DNA of 39,970 nt from Chitinispirillum alkaliphilum (GTDB lineage: Bacteria; Fibrobacterota; Chitinivibrionia; Chitinivibrionales; Chitinispirillaceae). The notes under the pieces were generated by a model. The model searched no databases. It saw nothing but the letters and a program-made list of their open reading frames with translations, and was not told where the DNA came from. The stretch spans positions 1 through 39,970 of the forward strand of contig LDWW01000031.1 in assembly GCA_001045525.1 (NCBI GenBank). The letters run 5' to 3'. Made by a program: the position numbers and the translations under genes. Shown here one piece after another: positions 26,220-36,114 of this stretch; within the stretch, counting starts at the first letter, position 1, and every line of letters starts with the position of its first letter.

Positions 26220-29015
26220 ATGAAAATACCCTGCTGCACCTACAGACTACAGCTCAACCAAGAGTTTTCATTCAATGATGCCAGAGTGCTGATCCCTTAC
26301 CTGGACAGGTTAGGAATTTCAGATATCTATTCCTCTCCAATTTTTAAGGCAAGGGAGGGGAGTACCCATGGCTACGATGTGGTTAATCCCCTTGAGATTA
26401 ATCCAGAGATCGGCACCAGAGTGGAATTTGATCATCTGCTGGAGGAGGTGAAAAACTACGAACTTGGCTGGGTTCAGGACATAGTTCCTAATCACATGGC
26501 CATAGACAGCGGCAATGAGTTTTTGATGGATATTTTTGAAAACGGCCCTTCATCCCCGGCATATAACTATTTCGACATAAACTGGAACCACACCTATGAG
26601 GGTATAAAGGGGAAGCTTCTTTTGCCCATATTGGGCAGTGTCTATGCCGATTGTCTTGAGAGCAGCCAGATTCAGCTTTCCTATGACGGGGAAGGGTTCT
26701 GGGTCAACTATTATGAGCATCGTTTTCCCCTGAAAATAGAAACTTACGCATCGATCCTGGGGCACAGGCTTGAACGTCTGAAAACAGATCTGGGCAGCAG
26801 TCATTCGGGATTGATTAAGCTACTAGGAGTCTTATACATCGTAAAAACCATCCATACCCAGCAAAACTATCAGGAGAGAAAGGGTCAGGTTTCCTTCGCC
26901 AAGGCGATGCTCCACGAGCTTTACACCGGTGATGTGAGCATAAAGGAATATATTGACGAGAATGTAAAAGAGTTCAATGGAACTGCCGGTGAACCACAGA
27001 GCTTTGAATTACTGGATAAACTTCACTCTGAACAGTATTTCAAGCTCTCCTATTGGAAAGTGGCAACAGAGGAGTTAAATTACAGGAGATTTTTCACAAT
27101 TAACGATCTCATCTCCATCCGGGCAGAGGATGAACATGTTTTCACCGATTCTCATGCACTGGTGATTGATTTGTTCAGCAGGGGAATTTTTACCGGCCTT
27201 AGAATCGATCATATAGATGGGCTATATAACCCCCTTGAATATCTTCAACGGCTTAGAAATCAGGCTCCCGATCTTTATATCGTTACCGAAAAAATTCTCG
27301 CTTACAGCGAAGAGATCCGTGGCAGCTGGCCGGTTCAGGGTACTACAGGATATGACTTTTTGAACATGGTGTGCGGGATTTTCTGCTACAGGGATAACAG
27401 CAAAAAATTCGATAAACTCTACCAGAAATTCACCGGTATCACATCTTCTTTCGATGAGTTACTCCTGGATAAAAAAAGACTGATTATCAAGCGACATATG
27501 GCGGGGGATATCGATAACCTCGCTCTTTTAATAAGGAGTGTCAGCTCAAGGGACCGGTGGGGCACAGATATGACCCTTTACGGCTTGCGAAATGCTCTGA
27601 TAGAGCTGATAGCTGCTTTCCCTGTCTACAGAACGTATATCAATTCCGGCAAAATCAGTGCTGAAGACAGTCACTGGCTTGAGCTGACATTTAAAAATGT
27701 TAAAAAAATCAACCCTCAACTAACCAGAGAGATTGAATTCATAGAACGCTATCTTATGCTTCAGTTTGAACCCTACGCTTCAGAACAAACAAAAAAAGAG
27801 TGGATCGATGTGATAATGCGTTTCCAGCAATTCAGCGGCCCCCTGATGGCAAAAGGGTTTGAGGACACACTGCTGTATCACTACAACAGATTTATTCCGC
27901 TCAATGATGTCGGAGGATTTCCGGAGCGTTTCGGAGTGGAGACTGGTAAGTTCCACTCCTTTAATGCAAAAAGGATGAGCCGTACACCTCACACACTTAA
28001 TGCCACCTCTACTCATGATACAAAGCGGGGCGAGGACGCAAGAATGCGCTTGTGTGTTGTGTCGGAGCTTTTTGAAGAGTGGAAGGATATAGTGACAACA
28101 TGTTCAAAAATCAATAAGCAATACAAGAGAAAAGTCGATAATGAAAACTTCCCCGACAATAATGATGAATACTTCCTTTACCAAACACTTATTGGCTCCT
28201 GGCCAAATCAAGATGAGAAATATGTCGAATTTATTCACAGGATCAAAGAGTATATGCTCAAAGCTGTGAGAGAAGCTAAAGCTCATACCGGTTGGATTAA
28301 ACCATTCATGGAGTATGAGAATCAACTCCTGGAGTTTATATCAAATGTTCTCGACAAAGAAAACAACAGTGAATTTTTCCACACATTCGAGCCTTTCCAG
28401 AAAAAAACAGCATGGTATGGAGTGTTCAACTCCCTTTCTCAGCTGATTATCAAGTGCAGCGCCCCGGGAATACCAGATTTTTACCAGGGAACCGAACTAT
28501 GGGATCTGAGCATGGTTGATCCGGATAACAGAAGAGATGTGGATTATGCAAAAAGGGAAGAGATACTCTCGGAAATACGCACTCTTGAGACAACCGCTTA
28601 CCCCGCTTTCATACATCAAACGCTGTCTAACCCCCAGGACGGTAAAATCAAGTTTTTTACAATGTATAACATGCTTAAAAACCGTAAAGAAATAAACAGA
28701 GTATATAATTGCGGAGATTATTCAACTATCACAACAAACGGTGAACGGAAAAGAAATATCTTTGCCTTCAGCCGCAAATATGAAAACGACATTCTGATCA
28801 CAGCGGTTCCCAGACTATTAACAGAGGTAGTCTCCGAAAAGAAATTACCTCTTGGAAGAGAAGTATGGAATGACAGCTGCATAGAATTACCTGACAATTT
28901 CCCCAAATACTACAGAAACGTTCTCACAGAGGAAAGAGTGGAACTTAAAAACGGCAGATTAGATATCGGTGATCTATTCACACTGTACCCGGGGGCTGTT
29001 TTAATCAATCAATAG
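26220..29015 (+). CDS. treY: Malto-oligosyltrehalose synthase (TreY, GH13)
   Basis: 931 residues from ATG 26220; an in-frame upstream extension of 26 codons is basic and lacks a ribosome site. The protein begins CCTYRLQLNQEFSF and has YSSPIFKAREGSTHGYDV, both TreY hallmarks. The GH13 triad appears as D330 (GLRIDHIDG), E357 (VTEKIL) and D600 (STHDTKR). TreY turns the reducing end of maltodextrins into a trehalose unit, normally released by TreZ. No treZ is in the window, so it must be elsewhere or absent. It overlaps the aldo/keto reductase tail to tail by 7 bases. Confidence 0.94.
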   Translation: MKIPCCTYRLQLNQEFSFNDARVLIPYLDRLGISDIYSSPIFKAREGSTHGYDVVNPLEINPEIGTRVEFDHLLEEVKNYELGWVQDIVPNHMAIDSGNEFLMDIFENGPSSPAYNYFDINWNHTYEGIKGKLLLPILGSVYADCLESSQIQLSYDGEGFWVNYYEHRFPLKIETYASILGHRLERLKTDLGSSHSGLIKLLGVLYIVKTIHTQQNYQERKGQVSFAKAMLHELYTGDVSIKEYIDENVKEFNGTAGEPQSFELLDKLHSEQYFKLSYWKVATEELNYRRFFTINDLISIRAEDEHVFTDSHALVIDLFSRGIFTGLRIDHIDGLYNPLEYLQRLRNQAPDLYIVTEKILAYSEEIRGSWPVQGTTGYDFLNMVCGIFCYRDNSKKFDKLYQKFTGITSSFDELLLDKKRLIIKRHMAGDIDNLALLIRSVSSRDRWGTDMTLYGLRNALIELIAAFPVYRTYINSGKISAEDSHWLELTFKNVKKINPQLTREIEFIERYLMLQFEPYASEQTKKEWIDVIMRFQQFSGPLMAKGFEDTLLYHYNRFIPLNDVGGFPERFGVETGKFHSFNAKRMSRTPHTLNATSTHDTKRGEDARMRLCVVSELFEEWKDIVTTCSKINKQYKRKVDNENFPDNNDEYFLYQTLIGSWPNQDEKYVEFIHRIKEYMLKAVREAKAHTGWIKPFMEYENQLLEFISNVLDKENNSEFFHTFEPFQKKTAWYGVFNSLSQLIIKCSAPGIPDFYQGTELWDLSMVDPDNRRDVDYAKREEILSEIRTLETTAYPAFIHQTLSNPQDGKIKFFTMYNMLKNRKEINRVYNCGDYSTITTNGERKRNIFAFSRKYENDILITAVPRLLTEVVSEKKLPLGREVWNDSCIELPDNFPKYYRNVLTEERVELKNGRLDIGDLFTLYPGAVLINQ

Positions 29016-29839
29016 TCAATGTTAAACTCAGCCCAGTGTGGCTGCACCAGACGTTCACCGCTGTTACAATTTTCCATTGCCTCCATCTCTTTGGGGGTGA
29101 GTCTGATCTGCTGAGAGTCAAAGTTTTTCTTTATGTGCTCCGTAGTCGAGGCTTTAGGAATTACCACTATCCCTTTTTGCATCAACCACGCAAGGGTGAG
29201 TTGTGCAGCTGTTACCCCCTTATCCATTGCAAGTTTCTTTATTGTGAGATGCCCAGTTACCTTACCACGGGCAATAGGGGAGTAAGCTGTAACTACGATG
29301 TCATGTTCTTTACAATATATTAAAAGCTCTTTTTGGTTAAGGAATGGGTGAAACTCTACCTGGTTGACACTGATTGGAATTGTGTTAATCGCTTGGGCTC
29401 TCTTAAGATGGTTGATGGTAAAATTGCTTACTCCTGCACTGCGGATCATTTGGGAATCAAGAAGCTGCTCCATTGCCTTTAGAGTGTTAGAGATTGGAAT
29501 AGATTTGTTTGGCCAGTGTATCAGGAGAAGATCCACATAGTGGGTGTTTAATCTGTCCAGAGAACGGCGGCATTCATCAATTGTGTCCTGAAAATGGAGA
29601 TTGGAATGCCAGACTTTGGTCGTGATAAATAGCTTTGACCTTTCTATGTGAGAATCTTTGATAGCCATGGCTACATCGCTTTCGTTATCATAAGCTGAAG
29701 CTGTGTCGATGTGCCTGTAGCCAGTTTGAAGAGCATTGAGAACCGCACTTCTACATTTCTCTCCTGTGAGGCGATAGGTTCCAAAACCCAATAGGGGAAT
29801 CTCATGGCCGCTTTTCATTTGGATTTTTCCTGTACTCAC
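29009..29839 (-). CDS. Aldo/keto reductase (AKR5-like)
   Basis: 276 residues from GTG 29839, which has AGGAG 7 bases upstream; a TTG five codons earlier and an ATG seven codons later are alternatives. The catalytic tetrad is D45, Y50, K75 and H108 (HIDTASAYDNE, TTKVWH, LLIHWP). NADPH-binding features are IPKAST and the SVNQVEFHPFL strand. It resembles 2,5-diketo-gluconate reductase-type enzymes that reduce aldehydes and ketoses. The physiological substrate is unknown. Its end overlaps treY by 7 bases on the other strand. Confidence 0.92.
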   Translation of the reverse strand: MSTGKIQMKSGHEIPLLGFGTYRLTGEKCRSAVLNALQTGYRHIDTASAYDNESDVAMAIKDSHIERSKLFITTKVWHSNLHFQDTIDECRRSLDRLNTHYVDLLLIHWPNKSIPISNTLKAMEQLLDSQMIRSAGVSNFTINHLKRAQAINTIPISVNQVEFHPFLNQKELLIYCKEHDIVVTAYSPIARGKVTGHLTIKKLAMDKGVTAAQLTLAWLMQKGIVVIPKASTTEHIKKNFDSQQIRLTPKEMEAMENCNSGERLVQPHWAEFNIDY

Positions 29840-30054
29840 TGCACTTCTCCTCAATGTTAAAAGAGCATAAAATCTGTTATATAGTCAGAAGTTGCTAAAC
29901 CGGTTTTTAACAAGGTGTTCTTCGGTAATTGGGCAAAAATTATGCCTTGGTTATCTGTTGAAAATAATAAATCAGGACAGTCGCGCTCATTGTTCAGCGG
30001 AAAACCAGTATATTAATGTATATATTGCGCATACATTTTGCTTGAGAGCAGCTT

Positions 30055-30957
30055 ATGAACAAATGTTACTTCTACACTTTTATGCTGATCATGATACTGA
30101 GCGGATTTTTCTCCGCAGGGAAAAGTTTCATCAGATTTGAAGGAGAAATACCTGCTTCAATCAACAAAGACCATCTGGAGAGAGAATATATAAGGATTTG
30201 GAACCGTTTGTCTCCCGATACAGAAATAGACACAGGAAATCTATATATAATATTTTATCATCACCAGGCGGGAAAACAATATGGAGTGCGGCTTCCTGAA
30301 TGGGGTGGAGGTGGTGCCATAGGTACAGATAGTATTATCATACCAGTGAACAGACGGCGTGTGATCGGTGAGAACTATAATCAGACAGCAGTTCATGAAT
30401 TGGTTCACATAGTTGTGAATCGTGCATTTGGGACTGTTTATGTCCCCAGGTGGCTTCATGAGGGGCTTGCCATGGTACTCTCTGGAGAGATCCCTTCCGA
30501 GGGGCAGTTGCTGTTATCGAGAGCGGTCTGGAGTGGCAAGATATTCTCACTCGACACAATAGAGTATGTCAACAGGTTTAATGCATCGGGTGCAATGCTT
30601 GCCTATGCAACCAGTCACGCAGCTGTTCTGTATTTGATCGAGACATATGGAATGTGTGGAATAGTGGAATTACTTGATAATGCAAGGGGCAGACGTAGTT
30701 TCCCTTCAGCATTGGAAAATATTTACGGAGTTGGACCAGATAAACTTAATGAAGAGATCAGGGAACATATAATAAAGAGTTATCGTTTGAAAATTCTCTC
30801 AGATGAGCGGTATATATTTGCACTTATTGGTATTCTTGCACTGCTTGCAATTATTGTATCGCGCTTTAGATACCGCAGGAGACTGCGTGAGATGGCAGAG
30901 ATAGAGTCACGGGAGTTCTCAGCGGAGAGTATGAACAGGGAGGATCCTTTAATATAG
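30055..30957 (+). CDS. Membrane-anchored MA-clan (gluzincin) metallopeptidase
   Basis: 300 residues. A signal peptide or N-terminal anchor (about 5-22) precedes a domain with the zinc motif H114-E115-LV-H118 (TAVHELVHIV) and the third ligand region RWLHEGLAM (E136), typical of Peptidase_MA_2-type gluzincins. A C-terminal membrane helix (about 255-272) and a basic cytoplasmic tail follow, so the catalytic domain lies outside the cytoplasm. Its substrate is unknown; such proteins are common but uncharacterised. No strong ribosome site is visible before ATG. It overlaps the following minus-strand barrel gene by 9 bases at their 3' ends. Confidence 0.85.
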   Translation: MNKCYFYTFMLIMILSGFFSAGKSFIRFEGEIPASINKDHLEREYIRIWNRLSPDTEIDTGNLYIIFYHHQAGKQYGVRLPEWGGGGAIGTDSIIIPVNRRRVIGENYNQTAVHELVHIVVNRAFGTVYVPRWLHEGLAMVLSGEIPSEGQLLLSRAVWSGKIFSLDTIEYVNRFNASGAMLAYATSHAAVLYLIETYGMCGIVELLDNARGRRSFPSALENIYGVGPDKLNEEIREHIIKSYRLKILSDERYIFALIGILALLAIIVSRFRYRRRLREMAEIESREFSAESMNREDPLI

Positions 30958-31536
30958 GATCCCTATTCTTGCGGTGTAGACAGTTGGGAAGCCGTTTTCT
31001 ATATCGTCAAACAGTATGCTGGCTTTAGCTTCGAGCAACATCTGTACAGATGCGGTTCGAAAGAGTATTGCTCCTAAGGAGCCTGCAGCATTGAATCCGA
31101 AAAAGTTATTTGATCCCTCTCTGCCGCCACCGAAACCAAACTCAGCAGCTGCATAGGGTGAGATTTCCTCAGGAAATGGAATAACTTTGAGCCCCAGATT
31201 CAGACTGCCAATAACAGAGTTCTCAAAATCGGTAGTGAAATCTGCATTAACCCTGATTCCTGCAAATGGATTAACTTCCCATAACCTGCCTACCAAAAAA
31301 TTGTAGGAGAGTGTTCTTGCCGGGATATTTTCAACATATGCAGGCCCAAAAGCGAAAAGAGAAAATTCACCCCGCCTGAGCACTACAGGCCTTTGATATT
31401 CCTGGGATGATTCTGACCTGAGTGTAAGGTAGTTTTGGCTGAGGTTAGAATTTTCAAGGCTGTGTACCTGAGAGTGCAGACAAAACAATAAAAATAGAAG
31501 AGCTGTGAGTGTGCTTTTTGGAAACGGTACTCTCAT
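30949..31536 (-). CDS. Small outer-membrane beta-barrel-type protein
   Basis: 195 residues with a signal peptide (about 1-26, hydrophobic core LTALLFLLFCL, cleavage near VHS). The mature part has alternating strand-like segments with glycines and aromatics (FGFGGGREG, GFNAAGSLGAILF) and ends in TARIGILY, as expected of an outer-membrane barrel. GGGGGAT is 4 bases before the ATG. No specific family is recognised. It converges on the peptidase gene with a 9-base overlap, and its promoter region borders the transposase remnant. Confidence 0.7.
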   Translation of the reverse strand: MRVPFPKSTLTALLFLLFCLHSQVHSLENSNLSQNYLTLRSESSQEYQRPVVLRRGEFSLFAFGPAYVENIPARTLSYNFLVGRLWEVNPFAGIRVNADFTTDFENSVIGSLNLGLKVIPFPEEISPYAAAEFGFGGGREGSNNFFGFNAAGSLGAILFRTASVQMLLEAKASILFDDIENGFPTVYTARIGILY

Positions 31537-31726
31537 TTTTATCCCCCATATATTATATCAAGAGATTAAATTCTCAAAACGAATGTCTCTTTAAGTATTG
31601 TGCAAACTGCATACCAGAGGATAAAAATTTTTGCATGAGAGGTTGTTACCAGATTCAATCAATGAATACACATTCAATTCTTTGTAAAATGCAGTAAGCA
31701 TTTTTCTTGGTCACGGGACGTAGTCT

Positions 31727-32226
31727 TCAGTTTTCAAAAGCTTCATCAAAATTTTCAAATGCAAATTCATGAATTTCAAAGTCTGCAGCACCTTTTACTC
31801 AAATCATTGTCGAAATTATAGAAGGCTTATACAGGCTTAAATTCTCCTTCATCCGTTTTAATTTCATCTTGATCATGTAGCAAAGCAAAACTGAATGCAA
31901 AGTCACCACAAAATTATTTGATTTTTTTTCATTAACACCATGCTTTTTTTGTTTGTTTTTAATATCAATAGCAGCTAACCCTCGTTCGATCGTTTCCTGT
32001 GAGATTGTAACAGCCTTGTGTGAATTTTTCAACCGGTGCTCAGCCTTCTTCTGTGCCTGTTTATGACTGTAGTCTCTTTGCCCTTTGGTGCAAAGTATCT
32101 AACGGGAAACCGTATTGAAAGTATTTTTGTTGATACAATGGCTGATTTTTCGAATACTGTTACCCTGTTTTCAAGCGTCTCAATCATGTATCTTTCCTCC
32201 AGGATCAAATGCTGGTAATGGTTCAT
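31727..32226 (-). pseudogene. Decayed IS30-type transposase
   Basis: The start, NHYQHLILEERYMIETL, matches the IS30 N-terminal helix-turn-helix (YxxLTxEERYxIExL). After it the frame shifts. A second frame gives NSIRKISHCINKNTFNTVSR, the recognition helix region, and a third gives DYSHKQAQKKAEHRLKNSHK, the usual IS30 continuation. The third frame runs to an in-frame TGA at 31799 and stays readable for 24 codons to 31727. The later part (FVVTLHSVLLCYMIKMKLKRM) is not recognisably IS30 and may belong to another element. At least two frameshifts and one stop show it is dead. Confidence 0.65.
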
Positions 32227-32533
32227 AAAGCTACTTTAGTTAGTGTTTTTTTAACTCTCAGAACAAAAAAACGTATCTGGGCCACTCTTTTATCACACTA
32301 ACTGTTGCAATTGTTACTTGAATTCAGTGTTTTTTTAGTACGTACACCAGCTGATTAAATATTGGAGAAGTCCTAAACATAATCAGGACTGTAGGGCAAT
32401 TAACGCTTATTTGCACGAGTTATTATTTTATTATAATTTCCATATTTTTAGATAAAGGCAGTATTACCCTTTTCTAAATCAGTTTATATGTGTTATTTTA
32501 TCAAAGAAAAATTTATCTATAAGGATTACATTC
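32227..32533. other. Upstream region of the YfhO-like gene
   Basis: AT-rich and gene-free. It contains a 6-bp inverted repeat (32369-32374 AGTCCT, 32385-32390 AGGACT) and the tentative promoter listed separately. Confidence 0.4.
32411..32437 (+). promoter_or_regulatory. Tentative promoter for the YfhO/GT4 operon
   Basis: A -35-like TTGCAC (32411-32416) and a perfect -10 TATAAT (32432-32437) are separated by 15 bases, shorter than ideal. It lies about 100 bases before the ATG at 32534, which itself has AAGGA 8 bases upstream. Confidence 0.35.
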
Positions 32534-34894
32534 ATGATAAAGATGAACAAAAAATGGGAAAACACCATCTATTTTGCAATATTTGCCCTCATAGTAGTTT
32601 TTCTTTTTGAAAGTTTTATATTTGACAGCAGCACTATTTTAGGTGATCAGCACAGTGACCGAATAAAGGATCTTGGAATCAAGCAGCCTTTTCAGACAGC
32701 TTTGCAGGAGCAGGGAGAGTTTTCAGTCTGGAACCCTTCAGTGCTTGGTGGAATGCCTTTAATTGATGCTACGGCCGGGGATATAGTTTATCCGCTGTCT
32801 ATACCTTTTTATTATGTTATGCCTCTTGTAAGATCAGAAGGTTTCAAGATGATCATGCATGTTTTCTTTGCAGGTGTAGCAATGTTTCTGATGCTTGCAT
32901 ATTCGTTTAAGACTACAAAATTCACCGCCTTTATTGGTGGTGTATTTTATATGCTTAATCCACAGTTTCTTTCTCATGTGATGCCGGGCCATGATGGAAA
33001 AATGTTCGTTATAGCCTGGTTGCCTCTGATTATCTGGGCCTTGAGATCCCTTATGGAAAAGCCTACAATTCTGAAAACCACTCTTTTGGCAGCTGCGATA
33101 AGTATGTCTATATATACATCACATATTCAGATGACCTACTTTTTACTGTGGGGATTATTTGCTTACTGGGTTTATATATCTGTTTTTAAATATGTCAAAG
33201 AAAAAAGTATCAAAAGTATACTACCACAGGCAGCAGGCTTTTGGTCTGCAGTTGTTCTGGCTCTTATATTGGGGGGTATCCAGCTCTATCCTGCCTTTTC
33301 CTTTGTGCAGGATGGCTGGTCGGTTAGAGGCGAAACCCGTGGTATCGATTTTGTTGCTTCTTGGAGTCTTCACTGGCCGGAATTTCTCTCACTGTGGGTA
33401 CCGGATTTCGGAAATTGGCTTCAAAATTACTGGAGTGAAAACCACTTCAAACTGAATACTGAATATGTGGGAGCGGTTGCAACACTACTCGCTGTCATGG
33501 CTTTGATAACCAGGCCGACCGGTAAAAGATTTTTCTGGTTTGGAGTAGGTGCATTTGCTGTATTGATGAGTATGGGTATTCATACTCCAGTGCTAAGGAT
33601 TGCATATTACATAATACCCGGAGTGAATAAGTTCCGTGCAATCAGTATGATAATGTTCTGGTTTGCTTTTGCTACGGTTTTGCTGGCCTGTTACTTTGTC
33701 AAGGATATATGCTCCGGATATTTTAAAAATCTTGCTCCGGAGAGAATTGAAAAAATCGAAAAGGCAACATATATCCTGATAGGGGTATCGTCGTTAGCTT
33801 TTCTGATATTTCAGAGTCAGAATTTCGTTTATCAAAGCCTTGTCTCCTTTACTGCTTCCTTACCTGAAAAGGAAAATGTATTCAGAAACAATTTTAGCCA
33901 AAATTTCGTCCCGGCTCTTTACGGGTGGTTTGCTATTGCATTGACAGTTCTTATCAGCTTCCTGCTTGTAATAAAAAACAAACTGTCTGGAACTATTTTT
34001 CTGGGCATAGTGCTTCTTCTTAGTGTAATAGATACTGTACGGGTGAATAAAAATTTCATTCGCATTGAAAATAACAGACAGTACACACATGTGCCAAAAG
34101 AGATCGAAATGTTAAGGGAAGAGATGAAGGAGGAGCCTTTCCGTGTGTTTTTTCTCCCAGGGGTCAGCCATATTCACAATGTAGCTGGCATGTACAATCT
34201 GGAAGGTCTGGGAGGATTCCATGATAATGAATTGCGCTGGTACAGGGAGTTTCGCGGACAGGGAAGTCGTGATTTTATAATACCTCTTCTTAATCAGACC
34301 GGTGATCAGTTCCAAATCCAGGCAATCCAGCAGGGACACAATAAGTTAAATGTCGCCAATTGCAAATACGTTATTGCCCGCTCTCATACGGGATTTCTGC
34401 CTATTAAAAACGAAAATTATATACCAAGACTCTCTTTTGTAACCGACTACAAGGTTCTCAGTGAAAGTGAAGCTCAGGTTATGCTGAGAAATTCCCGGTT
34501 TGACTCCAGAAGAACAGTGATTCTGGAAACTTCTCCTTCTTTTGACCCTGTTCAGACGGAAGATTTAAGTATAGATGTACAATGGATTAGCTACACTCCC
34601 AACAAAAGGGTTGCCAAGGTGACTGTTCCACGGGAAGGACTGCTGAGAATATCTGAAGTATACTATCCGGGCTGGACAATAAAAGTCAACGGAGAGGAAA
34701 AGGAAGTATACAAAAGCGATATTTCATGGATGTCTGTTCACGTGGATGGCGGAGAGCATCTGGTAGAGATGAGAGTCGATTCATTGTACCTTTCAAAGAT
34801 TATGCCCTTTTCTGTGATTACAATGTCTGCAATTCTTATATTCTGGGCCGTAATGGGGGTTAAGTACATTAAGAAGAAAAAAGCTACATCCTGA
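32534..34894 (+). CDS. YfhO-family polytopic membrane protein (putative GT-C glycosyltransferase)
   Basis: 786 residues. About a dozen membrane helices cover residues 10-500, followed by a soluble outward-facing domain and a last helix near 758-778. The early loop DSSTILGDQHSDRIKDLG (acidic, in the first outside loop), then WNPSVLGGMPL and MPGHDGKMF, are typical of YfhO proteins. The late block VYYPGWTIKVNGEE and the following WMSVHVDGGEH are also hallmarks. In Gram-positive relatives YfhO-type proteins attach sugars to teichoic acids using lipid-linked donors; here a role in surface glycan synthesis is inferred. Its TGA overlaps the next ATG (TGATG). Confidence 0.88.
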   Translation: MIKMNKKWENTIYFAIFALIVVFLFESFIFDSSTILGDQHSDRIKDLGIKQPFQTALQEQGEFSVWNPSVLGGMPLIDATAGDIVYPLSIPFYYVMPLVRSEGFKMIMHVFFAGVAMFLMLAYSFKTTKFTAFIGGVFYMLNPQFLSHVMPGHDGKMFVIAWLPLIIWALRSLMEKPTILKTTLLAAAISMSIYTSHIQMTYFLLWGLFAYWVYISVFKYVKEKSIKSILPQAAGFWSAVVLALILGGIQLYPAFSFVQDGWSVRGETRGIDFVASWSLHWPEFLSLWVPDFGNWLQNYWSENHFKLNTEYVGAVATLLAVMALITRPTGKRFFWFGVGAFAVLMSMGIHTPVLRIAYYIIPGVNKFRAISMIMFWFAFATVLLACYFVKDICSGYFKNLAPERIEKIEKATYILIGVSSLAFLIFQSQNFVYQSLVSFTASLPEKENVFRNNFSQNFVPALYGWFAIALTVLISFLLVIKNKLSGTIFLGIVLLLSVIDTVRVNKNFIRIENNRQYTHVPKEIEMLREEMKEEPFRVFFLPGVSHIHNVAGMYNLEGLGGFHDNELRWYREFRGQGSRDFIIPLLNQTGDQFQIQAIQQGHNKLNVANCKYVIARSHTGFLPIKNENYIPRLSFVTDYKVLSESEAQVMLRNSRFDSRRTVILETSPSFDPVQTEDLSIDVQWISYTPNKRVAKVTVPREGLLRISEVYYPGWTIKVNGEEKEVYKSDISWMSVHVDGGEHLVEMRVDSLYLSKIMPFSVITMSAILIFWAVMGVKYIKKKKATS

Positions 34895-36114
34895 TGAAAG
34901 TATTAACTCTAACTCATGTATTTCCGCGCAGCAGAGAAGACACTGTTGCGCCTTTTCTGTGGAATTTTCAGCAGGCTCTTGTTGAAAATGGGATTGAAGC
35001 GATAGTTTGTGCTCCTCACAATAAGGGCCTTCCGTTGAAAGAAAACTATCCCGGTTACAGAGTTGAACGTTTCAGATATGCTGCTGAAAATATGGAAATT
35101 CTGGCTTACAGGGGACAAATGCATGAGCTTGTGTTTAAAAACTTTTTAAACAAACTGATATTCGCACAATACATGGTGTGCGGGTTTGTAAAGCTATGCA
35201 GTCTTTTGAAAAGAGAAAAACCAGATCTTGTACATGTGCACTGGTGGGTCCCTTCAGGCATTATCATGTACGCAGCTTCACTCCTTTTCAAAACCCCGTT
35301 TATAATCACAACACACGGTACAGATGTCTTCATAGTGCGTAAATTCAAGTTTCTTAAATCTATTATGAAGAGAATCTTCGGTAAAGCCGGTAGGATACAT
35401 GTTATTTCTACTTATCTTAGTGATTACCTGACAGAAAACCTCAAAATCGATAAGAATAAGATTGATATCATCTCTATGCCAGTAAGGGAAGACAAAATAC
35501 CTTTACAAGCTCCGGGATTTCGCGATGGAACAAAACTCCTTTTCGTAGGTAGATTGATTAAGAGAAAGGGTGTTGATGTACTGCTGAAAAGCCTGGAACT
35601 GCTGCCTGAAAGCTATCAGTTAACAATCGTAGGTGTAGGGCCTGAAGAGCAAAATCTGAAAAAGCTTTGCAGTGACAAGAAACTTAATTCCAGAGTAAAT
35701 TTTTTACCCAATGTTTCACCTGACGAACTGCCTTCCGTTTTTAACCAGTCTGAGATTTTTATACTGCCATCGCTGACAGATTGGAAGGGGGAAAAAGAGG
35801 GTTTGGGTATGGTACTTCTGGAAGCACAGAGGATGGGCCTTGCTTTAATAGCCTCAAAATCCGGTGGTATGACAGATATTGTCATACACAATGAAACTGG
35901 TCTTCTTTTTGAAGAAGGCGATTTTCTTGGTTTAGCAGAGAATATTAAAAGATACTCTGACAGGGAGTTCTTTGAGAAAATGGTAATCGGAGCACAGTCG
36001 CATTATGAAAAGAACTATGCTCAACAGACAATTGCTAAAAAAACAGTCGTCTCCTACAATCTTGCCCGTCAAAAATTACCGGCTGTCTCTCAAAACCCAT
36101 CAACAACACACTGA
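34894..36114 (+). CDS. GT4-family glycosyltransferase
   Basis: 406 residues, GT-B fold. The N-terminal half begins KVLTLTHVFPR, with HVHWWVPSG and TTHGTDVF in the acceptor/donor cleft. The C-terminal half has LLFVGRLIKRKGVDVLL and the EGLGMVLLEA nucleotide-sugar motif with E302 and E310 (E-x7-E). The family uses NDP-sugars and retains anomeric configuration. It begins at an ATG that overlaps the TGA of the YfhO-like gene, so translation is coupled and the two likely act in one surface-glycan or glycolipid pathway. The acceptor is unknown. Confidence 0.92.
   Translation: MKVLTLTHVFPRSREDTVAPFLWNFQQALVENGIEAIVCAPHNKGLPLKENYPGYRVERFRYAAENMEILAYRGQMHELVFKNFLNKLIFAQYMVCGFVKLCSLLKREKPDLVHVHWWVPSGIIMYAASLLFKTPFIITTHGTDVFIVRKFKFLKSIMKRIFGKAGRIHVISTYLSDYLTENLKIDKNKIDIISMPVREDKIPLQAPGFRDGTKLLFVGRLIKRKGVDVLLKSLELLPESYQLTIVGVGPEEQNLKKLCSDKKLNSRVNFLPNVSPDELPSVFNQSEIFILPSLTDWKGEKEGLGMVLLEAQRMGLALIASKSGGMTDIVIHNETGLLFEEGDFLGLAENIKRYSDREFFEKMVIGAQSHYEKNYAQQTIAKKTVVSYNLARQKLPAVSQNPSTTH

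Noticed and set aside
32036-32218. 60-codon plus-strand ORF
   Set aside because: It is the antisense of the IS30 remnant, whose sense frames match the transposase.
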